In this document: positions 36,544 to 53,722 of the stretch, piece by piece
Position numbering within the stretch: the first letter of the stretch is position 1
Layout: every line of letters begins with the position of its first letter
NCBI RefSeq assembly: GCF_002775205.1
Contig: NC_036462.1
Coordinates: 27,469,084-27,533,083 of the forward strand
Direction of reading: 5' to 3'
DNA: 64,000 bases
Source of the DNA: Xiphophorus maculatus
Lineage: Eukaryota; Chordata; Actinopteri; Cyprinodontiformes; Poeciliidae
Notes under the pieces: generated by a model
What the model saw: the letters and a program-made list of their open reading frames with translations, nothing else
What the model was told of the DNA's origin: nothing
The model's database searches: none
Position numbers and translations under genes: made by a program

Positions 36544-37881
36544 CTAGCCGTCCGCAGCCGACACGCTGTCTGGTGAAGCTACTGAAGAAGAGTCATTCTC
36601 AGACAATAAGGCAGAGCCGTCGGCAGCAGGAGAACCGCCCGATTCAGCTGGGGGAGGGTTTTCTTTGTCTTCCTCCTGCGGATAGAGGTCGGGGTACCTC
36701 TGCATGCACTCCTGCATGCTGCGGAACTGCTCGAGGCACTCGGAGCCTTTCACCTCCTCCTGGCTGTAGTGGAAGCATGAAAAGGCCTCCTTGAACTGAG
36801 AGCCGCAGGGCCCGCTGGCCATGCCGCCCAGGCAGGGGCAGTTCCAGTTGATTTCTCCATTGGGCAGAATCAGGCCTTCACAAACAAGACGTTGACACGG
36901 GTCAGTTTGGCTCGACTTAAAGTAATACAAGCATCATTCCTTAGCAACACCCTTTAACTGATTTTAAAAAAACCAAAACATTTGCTTCCAAAAAATATTA
37001 AAACAGTTGACAAATATTTGAGCCTACATAGAGTACATACTTGACTTATCCAAGTTTTACTTGCAAAATAAGTAATTTTTATTATTATTATTATTTACTT
37101 GTTCACAGTCATGCTGACAAGCTTTCGAAATGTGTATTTGTTATGCAAGTTTCTTTCAAATTATTAGAAAAAAATTGCAAAATTTTAACATGGGTGGTTA
37201 CAAACATGATTACCTCTTAGAAATTAAAACTCTAAATGCAGTTTGGACATCAGAACCCATCTGCTTTAATCAGACAGACATGCTTAAATGCCAGAAGAAT
37301 GCAAGTACGATAATACTTTTTCCTGCAGAATACTCACCCTGCTCCTCATAAGGGTCATCAGGGTCATCTGCTATGAGCTCGGCATTGCTGGGAGTCTCGT
37401 GGTCTTCTTTGGTCACGAAGATGATCCGGTCCTTACCTTAAGTAAGAATGAAAAGTCAGCCACAATGACAGTGAATGTGGTTTGCTTGCCAGGTTTTCCG
37501 TATTACAAAAGTTGAAGTGTAACTGTCGCTGCTGTTTCACTGAAAAATGGACAGACAGCGCCCTCTGGTGTCCACACTGATTCAAAGGATTGCCGCGACT
37601 TTGTTAAACAGCACTACAGACAATTTATCCTCTTTGTCTGTTATAGCGGTGCTCAAGGTGTAATTCAGTTAAGCTCTGCAGTTAATTTCCAGTCCAATTT
37701 TACAACTAGAGAAGGCTTCCTTCCTATGCCGGCTATCTACAGCTCGAGGCTGCGGGAAGTTCTCGCTGTTTCTAGACGTTAGCTTAGCATGCAGCATGTT
37801 TGCCCCTTACCTTACCCCGAAATGGACCGAAACATGACACTGAAGAACATTTAAATTACCTTCCTGCTTGCAGTACGACAT
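36544..37881 (-). CDS. chchd4: Mitochondrial intermembrane space import oxidoreductase MIA40/CHCHD4 (3 exons, 150 aa)
   Basis: MIA40 oxidises and traps cysteine-rich proteins entering the mitochondrial intermembrane space, and is reoxidised by ALR (GFER). Exons are 37881-37860 (MSYCKQEG start), 37436-37338 and 36875-36544 (TAG). The protein contains [19 protein letters not shown], the redox CPC motif in [16 protein letters not shown], and the twin CX9C pairs [11 protein letters not shown] and [11 protein letters not shown]. An acidic, low-complexity tail ends in SVSAADG. At 150 residues it is close to the human 142; all catalytic cysteines are present. The gene converges on the netrin gene; its 3' UTR probably runs to a minus-strand AATAAA at 35881-35876. 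Confidence 0.96.
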
Positions 37882-38075
37882 GTCTGCTGCCACTCTTGTC
37901 CGTGGACCTTCGTCCCTCTCGATAAAAGACGACCGAGGCGAGAGGCACCGAGAAACAACTGAGATCTCATTTGACAGAATAGCAGGTGTCACCCGGAGTT
38001 CTGTGACCGGCGGGGTTGACTCCGCCCCCGCGCCGCCCGCCTGCACGGTGACCTGTCCGTGTTAGCGCACAAAAA

Positions 38076-38083
38076 TGACGTCA
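38076..38083. promoter_or_regulatory. Palindromic CRE (TGACGTCA) upstream of chchd4
   Basis: A perfect 8-bp CRE lies 195 bp upstream of the chchd4 start codon, in a short GC-richer stretch (about 37,900-38,070) that looks like the gene's CpG-type promoter. CREB/ATF factors bind this sequence; use here is inferred from position. Confidence 0.45.
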
Positions 38084-38159
38084 CACAAGTCGATTTTGTC
38101 ATTTAACATTTCGGGATAAAATTGCTGAATTTTCAGTTTAATATTGTTTTATTATTATT

Positions 38160-38390
38160 AACTGAACTTTCAACCTTTAGCCACGTTGCAACCGTAAGAT
38201 CTCAGCTTTTGACTGAGATCTTACGTGATAGCCCAACAGGTGTGTGTGTGTAATTTGGATTCAAACTGAACGTTTTGGGCTTCATGCAAAATTATCCTTG
38301 GGGAGAAAATCTAACATTGCGCAAAACACTGAACACATCATCCCCATGGTGAAACACGGAGGCAGTAGCATCTGTGCCAGAAGAGTGTAA
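38160..38390. mobile_element. Tc1-type transposon remnant with internal perfect hairpin
   Basis: CACGTTGCAACCGTAAGATC, TGATAGCCCAACAGG and CATCCCCATGGTGAAACACG are recognisable pieces of a fish Tc1-like element and of the transposase segment preceding its WGC motif. A perfect 13-bp hairpin (38193-38225) sits inside it. Confidence 0.5.
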
Positions 38391-39897
38391 CAGGTTACAT
38401 TTGGTTATTTTTTTTTAAATACATAAAATAAATACTTTGACTAGTTTTACTTTTGAGGAATATTTTAAAGTTACACTACCCTCAGTTGAGTAAAATTTCT
38501 GGCAGCCCTATCTGCCTTGTGTTACTTTCCTGAATGACAAACAAGCAGGTTTTACACAAGTTTCAAGGTTTTGATGCTATTTTTGATCTTCTATGCCTGG
38601 TTTACCATTTGGAGGTCATATTACTTTGTCTTCATGATACGGTTTGTTCATAAACCTCAATGGCCTTCAAACTACAACTTTGGTTAAACAGCATAATGAG
38701 AAGCAGTTTTGATGACTTCCTGAAGGTGGCATGTCATAAACAACAGGAGCTTCTTAAAGAGACAGAAACCCAATTTCAAAGTTTTAAAATACAAAGTCAA
38801 ATGTCATGTTTGATATATATACCATTTGTATAACAATTGTAGGTAAGTTACTAGATGATATAAAATATCACTATGTGCCTAGAAAATAAAGCATAAGATC
38901 TTTTTTTATTTTTCGTCATAATAAAATACATAATACTACCCATATGAGAAGTTCAACAGGTATTAACACTCCATTTTCCATTCAAAGATCAACATCATAA
39001 AAAATGAAACCACAAACTGTGTTGGAAAACATTGTCTTTTTTTAATAACACAATTATGTCTTACATAAAGTAAAAACAAAAATGAACCCCTTTCTCAGCC
39101 CTATCAAACCCACCCTCATCCCGACCATCCCGGCAGTTTTCAGCAGCGATTCAGTCTGGGGATAAAAGAGCATGGCAACGCAGGCAAACATGTTCCGCTG
39201 AGGGCCCAGGGACATTGGACAAACGCTGTGCCCAGCGCAAGACGGCTGTGGATATAAACAGTCTGTAATTTTAAAAAAAAAAAAGAAAGAAAAAAAAAAA
39301 ATGAACATGACAAATAGTTTGTCTGAGACAAACGGAGACAATTACGAGGAGTGCCGGCATATTCTCTATGCTTTCCGCATCCTACTCTGGGCTCCTGGAG
39401 ACCTCAGACATGGTTGACAGAGGATGTACAGCATGGCTTTCTATCAACTCCCCCCAAAATGTCCAAACATAATATTTTCTGGATGAGATCAGGATCAAAA
39501 CGATGTTGCCGTCTTAGTGTTCCTTAAACGCCTACAGTAATAAACAAAAATGCCTGAGGTAAGTCGAAGACAGCCACTCACAAACCGTGTGCTTTAAAGC
39601 GTCAACGGGCTGCTGGAGCAACCAGGCGATTCAGGCAGCCTGCAGAAACCTCTACAGAAATAAAAAAAAACAAAAAACTAAAGAGATGGATGACAACCAA
39701 TACTATGCTCAGCTCTCAATGTAACCAAAACACTTTTCTCAAGCAAGAGCAGTACGGTGGAAAACAAAAATTGTGGAGTTAAAAAAAAAAAAATTACTTA
39801 TCCCTGCTGCGAAATACACCAACAGAAGAAGTTGCAAGAACAAAACAAAAAAACAGGTGGATTCTTTGTATGTGTCAGGAGATTGGCAAATTTGATA

Positions 39898-44469
<4,572 letters not shown>

Positions 44470-44577
44470 GGTGTCCGTGGGCCGACTCCTGCTGTGTAGC
44501 TGTTAACAGTTTTGAGTGCACAGAGGAGTCAGTGTGGCTCCATCAGCCGCTGCGAGAGGAAAGAGAGAGTCGGAGAG

Positions 44578-44610
44578 ACACGTCACCAGACGAGCCGCAG
44601 GCACACGTCA
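44578..44610 (-). promoter_or_regulatory. Two TGACGTGT motifs (UPRE/CRE-like) upstream of sec61a1
   Basis: Read on the gene's strand, TGACGTGT occurs at 44585-44578 and again at 44610-44603, spaced 25 bp apart and about 110-140 bp before the start codon. The unfolded-protein-response element recognised by XBP1/ATF6 is TGACGTG(G/A), so each copy matches 7 of 8 bases. Sec61 genes are known UPR targets, which makes these plausible control sites. Confidence 0.45.
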
Positions 44611-46139
44611 CTTCTCGGACGAACAAACATGGCATGATATTATCCGCCACAGGCGGCGTGCACAGCAGTGCGCAGGCACAGTTAAGCAAGCCTTCCAGAA
44701 TAACTATTTCCATGTGAAAAATTGGTGATTTTTTTAAAAAACGCTTATGTTTTAAACAAGCTTCTGTTATCCGCAAAGACCTCCTGTCCGCTAGAGGGCG
44801 CCCCATTCCTAGAGTAACCAGTGGCTGTGATTTGGAGACTTCAACCAACCTACCCCGCCTCTCTGATTAAAGCTGCAAACCGTTTATTTTGGTTTTTTTT
44901 CTGTCTTTGTTCAAGTAGGGGCAAGGTAACTGCACTCAGGAGAATTTTTAAAACCTAAAATTAGGATTTATAAGACATTTAAGGCCCGCAATCCCTCACT
45001 TTTGTTCATTTTTTTTAAAAAAAATTAAAAATCATGGAGTTCACGTTCAAAGGTTTTACAGATATTCGCTGCTTTCAATTACAACAGGGACACACCAGAA
45101 TAGAATAGAATAGAAATATTATGGACAGAAAATATTTTGAGACTATTTTTTCTCCACAATATATCCATTCCAACACCACATGTGTAGTATAGCAGCAAGT
45201 TAAAGATAAGTGGAAGTATTCAAATTCACACAAAGGAAAACATGTAAAAATAAGTATAAGCGCCTGCACAGTAAATTACAACATAAGACAGTAATGCTGT
45301 ACACGTATTGACAAATAGCACAATCAGATTAAAAGAAACGTGCAACTTGTAAAAAAAAAAAAAGAGAGAGAGATAAATAAAAACAGATATATCTGCACTA
45401 GGCTTTTTAAACAGTAACTTGAATATACTAACAGGTTATGTTATGTCATTATTTATTCAGAAACAAACACAGCAGACAGCAGAAACATTATATTACAGAA
45501 ATAAATTGTTTCTCCTATTCTGCCCCCTTAATCTTGGAAGAGAAGCTATTTCCAAATCATCCAGCAGATGGAGCAGGAGTCATCCCCAACATTCTTGTCC
45601 AAATATTCTTGTCCAATATTTTTCTCTATTTTCTATTTTGCTTCTTTGATTTTACACCAACGACAAAAGTTTGACGATGCGGTCACAAGAAATTAGGAAA
45701 TTATCTTTTAAGTTATGGCTTTGTTGACATAACTTTCAAACTATGAAAGTTTGTGCGTTTGTTGACATGCCTTGTGTGAATTCAGTTTTTCCTGGATTCC
45801 AGACTGACCCTAAATACAAATATTAATGTCTCCTTTAATTCAATTTTACTGATGCTGTAACATAGATAGGTCTAACGTTTTTCTTTCTATTTAAGATCAA
45901 CCACAGATGTAGTCACTGTTATTCTCATGGAGTTAAATAATTAAGAGTGCGCTGAAATGAAAAAAGGAAACAATTAGGTTTAAAAATTTTAGGCTGGAGA
46001 ATAAACGCTTCAGATGAAATTTCAGAAGTACAGAAATTAAATTTCAGTAGTAATATTACTTCTAGTCACTAGAGGTAGTTGTTGCCCAAATGGTGTATGA
46101 AATGATTTTTATTTATTTACTCATTCATTTATTTACATT

Positions 46140-47230
46140 TATTAATTGGGGCCGTAGCAATGCATATTGGCACCTACTATTCTCCACCTCTTAAAGAAAC
46201 TCTTTATTATGTATTTATTTATTTTTATTCTGTCACCATAAAAGTTACATACACCATCTGGTGTATGTAACTTTTATAAAAAAAAATGTTTTTACATTTG
46301 TTAAAACTGTCACTGTGCTGTGACAGTATAATAAGAGACACATAATCTATGAAACAAATCAAGCTGCTACTGTACACCACTCCTGGTTGAAAACAACCAA
46401 TTAGAGCCACGAGGAGGGTTTCTTGCGCTGTCAATCAATCCTGTGAATGCGCTGCTCAGTATGCTAATGGTGGAGAAACAACTTATTGTTCCAAGAAAAC
46501 CTTTTATCTGCCATCATAGGTGGCCACGCTAACTAGCCTGAGCAGTCATGGCAGGCTCTGGTGATTGAGAGAAGCTGCAGCATAGCAGAAAGCATGGAAG
46601 AGGCTGTGAGAAGTGCATACACAAGCATGATTGATATGCTTGAAACATTTTTCAGATACTTCTTACAGTTCCTACCTTATGATGGTTCATTCTCGTAACA
46701 TCAGACATTCTAATGCTATCAACATGCTGGTAGCTCAACATTCTAGTGATCGTTCACAGACTAACTCTAGCATTTAAGCTAACATTAAAAATTTTGCTAT
46801 TTTTTATATCAAAGCTAATCTTTACATATTAAATTAGCCAATGCTAGTCAGCATGCTGGTGACAACCCACATTCTACTGGTAGTATCAACATGCTAGCTG
46901 CTCAACATGCTAGTGATAGCCCTCATGCTAATGTTAGCACGATGATTCACAGACATGTTAGTCAACAAGCTAAACTTAGCTATTTTTTTTAATAAAAATG
47001 CCTAAGCTTAGCATAGTGAATGGAGTGAGTCAATGTTAGCCAACATGCGAGTCATGCTATCGATTACATTTTAGCTAAATTTGGCATTGCTGTTAATTTT
47101 CAAAATCAGAAGGTGTGGTTTGGGTCTGACCAATATGCACACTTTGGCATTCCCCTTTTAAATTTCTTCAGAAATGTTATAATTTATTTATTTATTTTTT
47201 GCCTTGTAAAGAGCATAATTTAAATCCGAA
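46140..47230. repeat. Unclassified dispersed repeat (related to 2820-4135 and 62335-62560)
   Basis: Shared segments with other sites in this window: TTGGCACCTACTATTCTCCA with about 2925-2950; ACTGTCACTGTGCTGTGACA and GAAAACAACCAATTAGAGCC with 62380-62500; GCACACTTTGGCATTC and TTAAATTTCTTCAGAAATGT with about 4078-4120. These show one mobile or dispersed family in three places. A perfect 19-bp inverted repeat sits at 46238-46277. Confidence 0.6.
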
Positions 47231-50200
47231 TTAATAACTTAGCGCGAGTGGAGACATGATTTATAAGGAGGGATTTATCCTCTCTAATACATGTTTAATT
47301 CATGATTGCTGTGCGGGTTATTAACTTAATACAGGTGGTGGTGGTAACGCTTTCCCTATGGCCCAGACTATAATAATGCAGCAGAACAAACACATACACA
47401 CACACACACCCACACCCACACACACAGAGTGAAGAGTGGTCTGAAGGCCATTCATCTTGATTTAGATAAAGAGATACTTGTTTGCGTGGTTACATAATGA
47501 CCAAAGAGCTGTGAGCTAACACAGAGGTGAGGACAAGCAAACATCACAAAGAAACCCTCCAGTCTCTGCTTTTCACAGTACTGTGAATAGTCTGCCGTAT
47601 TGTGGCTTGAATTCAATAAAGTCTCGACTGTCGGCTGTGTAGGAATTCTGTCGAACTCTGACTTAAACATCACATTCACTTTGTCTCTTAATGGACTGAA
47701 AGGTAAATTAGGAATGAAACAGGTAAGCAGCAATGATTTAACATTTTATTGAAGAATTTTCTAAATGCAAATGACGCTATTTTTTTGGCGGGGGGGGACA
47801 AAAATGAAAGATAGACGAATAAAGAAGTGAGAGCGATGTGGCTTTCCAATGACCTGCCTCCTCCATGCAGGTGGACCTGCGTGTCCTTGCAGATGTTCCG
47901 TGTGTCCATAATATGTGCTTTATGTAACACATTGTACTGCGAGCAATGAAGAACAAATGCAGAGCACTGTTTACATTTACAAGTTGCAAGTACACTAACA
48001 AGATAAGAGCAGAGACTGTGCCTCGGGCTAGGGTGCTCCAAAGCTAACGAGCTGTAGGGGTCATCTGAAGAGACGGAGCAACAAGCGCTGTGGGTCATTG
48101 GTCAGCACTGTCCTTCAAGTGACCTGTGCTTTTTTCATTATTTAGTAAAAGAAAGTGAGCAGAAAGCAAACTGAGCTGTTGTTCAGTAGCTCAGATGTGG
48201 CATTGATCTGATGTGGCGCCTGGAGAACATGTCTGATGGATCCGTGGCTCAGGCTGAGCGAACGCTCTTATCCAACATCCAACTTTATTAAACCAGGTTT
48301 AATCAAACGGCAGATGTGAGACAAAATCTGGACCAACCATTCTCTGCCATTCAGGCAGCTATACTGATTGATTATGTTTTGAGCAAATTTCAAAAGTCTG
48401 GTCTAGTATAAAATTGTACTTTTTAGTGGCTTTTCTGACAAATGACTCAGTGGAAGGAAATTATTAAACTCACCAAGGCAGACTTTTACCAAAAAAAAAA
48501 AAATCAGATCCTATTTTTAAACATCTACCTAATAGCACTCGGCTTTACAAATTGTTGCTTGACGTACACACTTAGCACACACACATACTGCCGCTGTCAT
48601 AAAATCCATTACATTGGATCTGGCCTCATTTTTACAATAAATTACACACATCACCAGACACGTATGCCTCCACCTACTGATGTAGTGCAGAGTGACACAG
48701 AAGCGCAGCGTGCCTGAGGGGGTGAGGCTAATATGCGAGGAAGATGTGCTGTGATGATGATGATGATGATGCTAACATGTAGATGAGTCATATTTTGTCT
48801 TATTTATTTATAGGAATGAGTGAATGTAAACAGCACAGTTCACCCTGAGGGCCTGAGGGTCATCTGAGCAGCGTTCTCAGCAGATCATGGATGGACATCA
48901 AGACAACTAGCCTGACAGGAGCTGAGAGTAGTTTTAAAGGAGATTCATCGGATTCAAAGGAGATTCTAAAGACTCCTAACCCACGAGTAAAAGGAGTCCG
49001 AAGGTTAACTGGAATAGAAAAGGAAATGAAGTAACACTTCCTGCCTGATGTTGAAACACCATCAGGCTGTGGATGTTTAGGCAGCCGGTTATGACTAGAG
49101 AGATCCAAAAGCCTTTTTGTGTTCATTTTGCGTAGACTTTTTCAAATTTAAATCCAAAACCTCATGTAATCCTCAATTAATCCATTTGCAACATGGCACT
49201 GCAACAAGAAAAAAAAAAAGCCACACCGAAACATAATCCGAGAGAGCAGACGATGTTGTTTTTCTTTCTTTTCTTTTTAGTTTCACCTTCACTTGTGAGT
49301 CTATGTAAAGAGTTCGTCTGGAGTTAATTTATGCCTGTGATGGTTCATTACAGTAATTAAGAGGTCGGTGTAAATAGTTCTGACAGGGTGGACCGATGCA
49401 CGGAGGGAGCCTGCGGCCTGGCTCTGTGTCCCGGACGCCTGGCGGACAGCGCTCTCTGCCCCAAGTTACGTAACACCCTAATTACATCTTGGCTTCAGTT
49501 TGCCTTTCCTCTCCTCTTCCTCTGCTTCTAATGTTTGTTTCTGGATTTTTCTGTGGCTGTATAATCAGTGTCGGGCTCTGAGCCCTGCTGCGTTGACACG
49601 TCACGCTCTTTTGGACGGTCAGTTTGACTGAATGGGATGGATAAATCCTACTGTACATAAAAGCTACTGGTGTAAACAGGAGGAAGGAGAGGAGAACTGA
49701 ATGGCTAAATAATGCAACAGGTAGCTATTTATGTGATTAGCATCATGCTGCAAACACTGTATGTTGCTCCAGTACGATTCATTTCCAAAGTCTTTGCATT
49801 GCTCATTTTTTGATTGGTTTTAATTTTGTGGAATATGAATAATTGATGTTTTATGTGTTGGGAAAATGGTCCTTAAAATGTATCAAATATGAGACGACAC
49901 ATTTGTCACCAGTAGCTGAACTCTAATCAGATCATGGACTGTTTTGCACGCAGGTCAGAAGATTAATCCCCACAATCATAACACATCTTAATCACATGTT
50001 TATCTTCTTAGCTTTAAATATTGTTCATGACAATAGTGGAAAATCAAGAACGAGCATGTCTTCAAAGTCTGTGTGCCGCTTTTGATGTGCCCCCTTTCTG
50101 AATAGTGCAGGCGTACCGGGATCAAGGGTGAGGAAGTCGGCGTGTTTTGTCGCTTCAGGATGGAGTTATTGTTTTTATAATCAAGATTCAACCGATCGCC

Positions 50201-52080
50201 CGACAATAAAATTGCAGTGCTTTATGTGTGACCCTAAATGATTTCATTAGTCAAATTAATTAAAGAAAAAAACGTCAAGCCAACAATTTCACCTTCATTC
50301 TCATGCATCCAGCATGCAGAGATGAGTGAATCGTCATCAGGGCAGACAGGACAGTGCAGCCAGAATGAGATTCAACAATATTATGTAGAGTTGATGTTTG
50401 CTTGCTGCATTCAGGTCGCTTCCTTCTCCCAGGTCTCTGGAGGAATGCAGTAAATACGTTAAGGCAACAGGGCGATCACACGGAAAACTCACCACTTTCC
50501 ATGCGTGGAAAAACAGGCGGAACGTCATGAGTGCGTACGGACGGTTTGAGCGTTCAACAAGATTTAACGCAAATGGACACTGACTGAGCAAATTATCTAC
50601 AGAGTTTATATACGGAAGAGGCAGAAACACCTGACCAGGGTAGTTTCCTAGAACGCACACACAGAGGAATAAATATAGAAACCTCAGTGTTTTCCCCAAC
50701 ATTGCGTGCTGGCTCACACTTATGGAAAGGTCCTTGACCTTTACATACTTTACACTTACTTTCCATAAGTGTAAAGGTCAAGGACAGGTCCCACAGCAAA
50801 CAGACGTCAGCCAGGATGAGTTCCTGAACTGCAGTGTGTTTTCTAAAGACTGCAGAACTTTATAGAAGTTTTCCATTCTTTCCATGCTACTTTGACAATC
50901 AGGAGCAAGCTTTTCAGCAGGATTTCGTTTTGCGTTAGCAGCAAATCCAACAACACTTTCACGTGGCAGCTCACGGCACGCAGCTGTTTGACTCGATTCC
51001 GCTGCAGAGGGGTGAATTTAATGAATGAAGGTACGAGGGCAGACGGTGCGACGTTTTCAAGAATGAGGATGCGACTACAGGGACCGAAAAGAAAAATAAA
51101 AAATTGACACCCTTTTAAATTCGGCTGCTGTTGCCATAGTGACTTTTACCCGCGGTTATGCAAGAGCTCCACTTGTGGTGGCAAACTCCACTGTAGTGAT
51201 GCACAGGCTCGCATGTGATACGGAATAATTCAAGAAATGTGTTTGTATTTATTTATTTATTTTTTCTTTTAAAGGTGATGAAGCTTATTAAATGTACGGA
51301 GCGCAGGCCTGGACGGATGCAGCACACGGAGCGGTGACAGAATGGGATCATTGAGCTGGCTGAGAGCAGCCCACTGACCCCGAGGCTGTTATGTAACTCT
51401 ACTTACTCTCTCCCTCCCTCCACCACTCCTTCCCTGCAGCGTGGCGAGGGAAGAGCTTATCTGCTACCTCTCCCTCCTCTCATCTGTTGTTCTTTCAAAG
51501 CGCAGCCTGTAAACATCAACTTGGCGCAGTTCTTTGCAAAGAACTCGCTTGTCTCGTTGCAACCACAACACAGACGTTGGTGTGTTTTCTTAAGATTTCA
51601 CACAGAAGTCTGTGCACGATTTTGAATTTTTTTTCTCCTACAAATGTAGGTGTGAAGAATGTGCCGTGCGTTTAGATTTCGAACCTTTTCTCATTCTTAC
51701 ACCCCTGAATAAAATCCAGTGGCGTCGGATGTCCTGAGGAGTCAAACTGGATTAGATCAATTAGATTTAATGGCGGTATAAACACACCCTGTTCTGAGCA
51801 GGCCTCGGAGCTTTTCTCAGAAAACTTTATTGAGCGACCGGCGTTACGAGGGCAGTGTTCCTGTTTTAATTTGCAACAAAATGTGAAACACTTTTCCTTC
51901 CACTCCACAGTCGTGAACTACTTCGCGCTTTAGCTGTAATGTGACGAAACACGAGAGACTTCAAAGGGTGCAGTGAAGCCATTTTTATACCAAACCTGCA
52001 CACTTTCTTTTTCTTTTTCTTTTTTTTACAATTGAATACAGATTTGAAACCTTGTGTCTTAAATTAGGTCTCCTGTTTTA

Positions 52081-52082
52081 TA

Positions 52083-52165
<83 letters not shown>
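52081..52165. repeat. (TA)n microsatellite, about 85 bp
   Basis: A nearly uninterrupted TA dinucleotide run. The apparent open frame through it is only repeated tyrosine-isoleucine and is not a gene. Confidence 0.97.
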
Positions 52166-52166
<1 letters not shown>

Positions 52167-53196
52167 GTTTTTAAATCTTTCATGTTTGTCGAAAATAAAA
52201 TGTATCAAAAGCGATATCCGATCAAGGACAGTATGTGCTCTCCCATTGCTGCCCTGACCCGGACTCTCTAAGGTCACAGCCTCTGTCGGGTCACTCATAA
52301 AGGGTTTGACCCACTTCAGCCGAAGGGATTAACGTCTCAGCAAACCAAACTTGTCTCACTGGTGAAGCACATTGCTGTATTACAGTTATCTGACTGGATA
52401 ATTAGAGAAAATGGAGAGATGTAAGACTAGGAATATTTCGTAATATCTTCCTTATTCACTCATTCACACACACACACATTCACTTCGGAGGCTTGACATG
52501 CCAAAATGCACCGACGCAGCAAAAACGTAATAAAAAAACGTAATAATTCTGTTTTCTGACTTATTGGAACACATTGTATAGATGTATAAAATTAAAGATG
52601 ATTATTTTGTCTGGCTTATCTCCAGGCAAAATATAATTTCCATTTTAATACTGGATATGGATTTCTAAACCAAATAAACAGTTTCATTTTTTGTAGGAGC
52701 CCCTGGAAATGGAGGAAAGGCCACTTATGTTGACCTGTTTATGTAGATCCCTACTTTAAAATATGTACATCTATAAAAGTTTTAATTTTACAACTATAAC
52801 CCCAAGGACGTGTACTTTTACACAACAAAAATGTTCAACATGCTGGAGGTTGAGGTCAATATTCAAACCTATTTCCTATTTTCTGCTGCACTTTCTCCTC
52901 ACTGACCCTTTTGTTTTGTGTGATTTCTTTTTATTGAGTCCTTTCATAACAGCAGAGCTTTGTGCTGATGGAAGGAGGATCGGGAATAGAGTAGAGGACC
53001 TGCTGATCTACTGGTTCTAGTAGATTTTATGAATGGTGAGGACTTGATTATGAATTGATCAGAAAGTCTGATTCAGTCTTTCTGTTATTTAAACAGAGAT
53101 TAAGGAATGTGTGTCTGATCATGTGTTGATTCTCCAGCATCACTGAGACAAGACAACAGCAGCCTGTAAGCCATCGGCTCCCTGGGATCAGTCCTC

Positions 53197-53332
53197 ATGT
53201 CATCGTCCATGTATGCTGAGTACGGAGGCCTTTTCCTGCCCCCTGTGGCCCACAATGCAGAGAGCCGGGAGTTTAACCAAAACCTTTCAGTGGAAGACTC
53301 TGATGTGTTTGGGGTGACACATCCCAAGTCAG
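53197..53332 (+). other. Orphan exon-like ORF of unknown function
   Basis: An ATG opens a frame reading SSSMYAEYGGLFLPP and then SVEDSDVFGVTHPKSG, and ends at a good splice donor (AG|GTAAAT at 53333). It is GC-richer than its AT-rich surroundings. The opposite strand is also open over the same interval, so coding direction is unsettled. I do not recognise the protein, and no downstream exon was found. Confidence 0.3.
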
Positions 53333-53636
53333 GTAAATTAAACCAGCTCTTGTATCTCCATAGTTTATATGCTAAAATCTTAGGTGTATATAATATAAGG
53401 CCAACAGCCACAAGACGTTCAGATAAAAATAAGGGTAGTGCAATTTCTAACTATGATTTTCAAATAAAGTTCAGGTTAATGACTAGTAAGATCTAGTCTA
53501 CCTTGATAGTAAACTGGTTTTGGGTTTATTAATCCTATGAATTTAGTAAAAGTTTTAAGTGGATAGTTTTGAGTAGATTTTATTTCCAGAGTGGATCCAC
53601 CAGAGTGGCACGTTTCACAGCACACTAATGGCCTCT

Positions 53637-53722
53637 GCACCCTGTTGACACAAGCCCTCATCTGCTCATGAGCTGTTTTTTATTTATTTATTTATATATA
53701 TATTTTTTTTTCACGCAGACAA
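53637..53722. repeat. Direct duplication, copy 1 (copy 2 at 55029-55110)
   Basis: An 80-86-bp block beginning GCACCCTGTTGACACAAGCC and ending CACGCAGACAA recurs at 55029-55110. The copies differ mainly by one base near the start and by the length of the TA/T run. Confidence 0.9.

Larger units (their letters stand above)
37882..39897. other. Region between chchd4 and sec61a1
   Basis: It holds the chchd4 promoter (to about 38,100), a Tc1-type transposon remnant (38160-38390), AT-rich sequence without a recognisable element (38400-39040), and the likely sec61a1 3' UTR (about 39040-39897). No additional gene is supported. Confidence 0.5.

Noticed and set aside
49380-51480. GC-richer blocks at 49380-49620 and 51300-51480 as conserved enhancers
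   Set aside because: Composition alone is not evidence; they would need cross-species conservation, which cannot be seen here.
52086-52271. An ORF of alternating tyrosine and isoleucine
   Set aside because: It is just translation of the (TA)n microsatellite.
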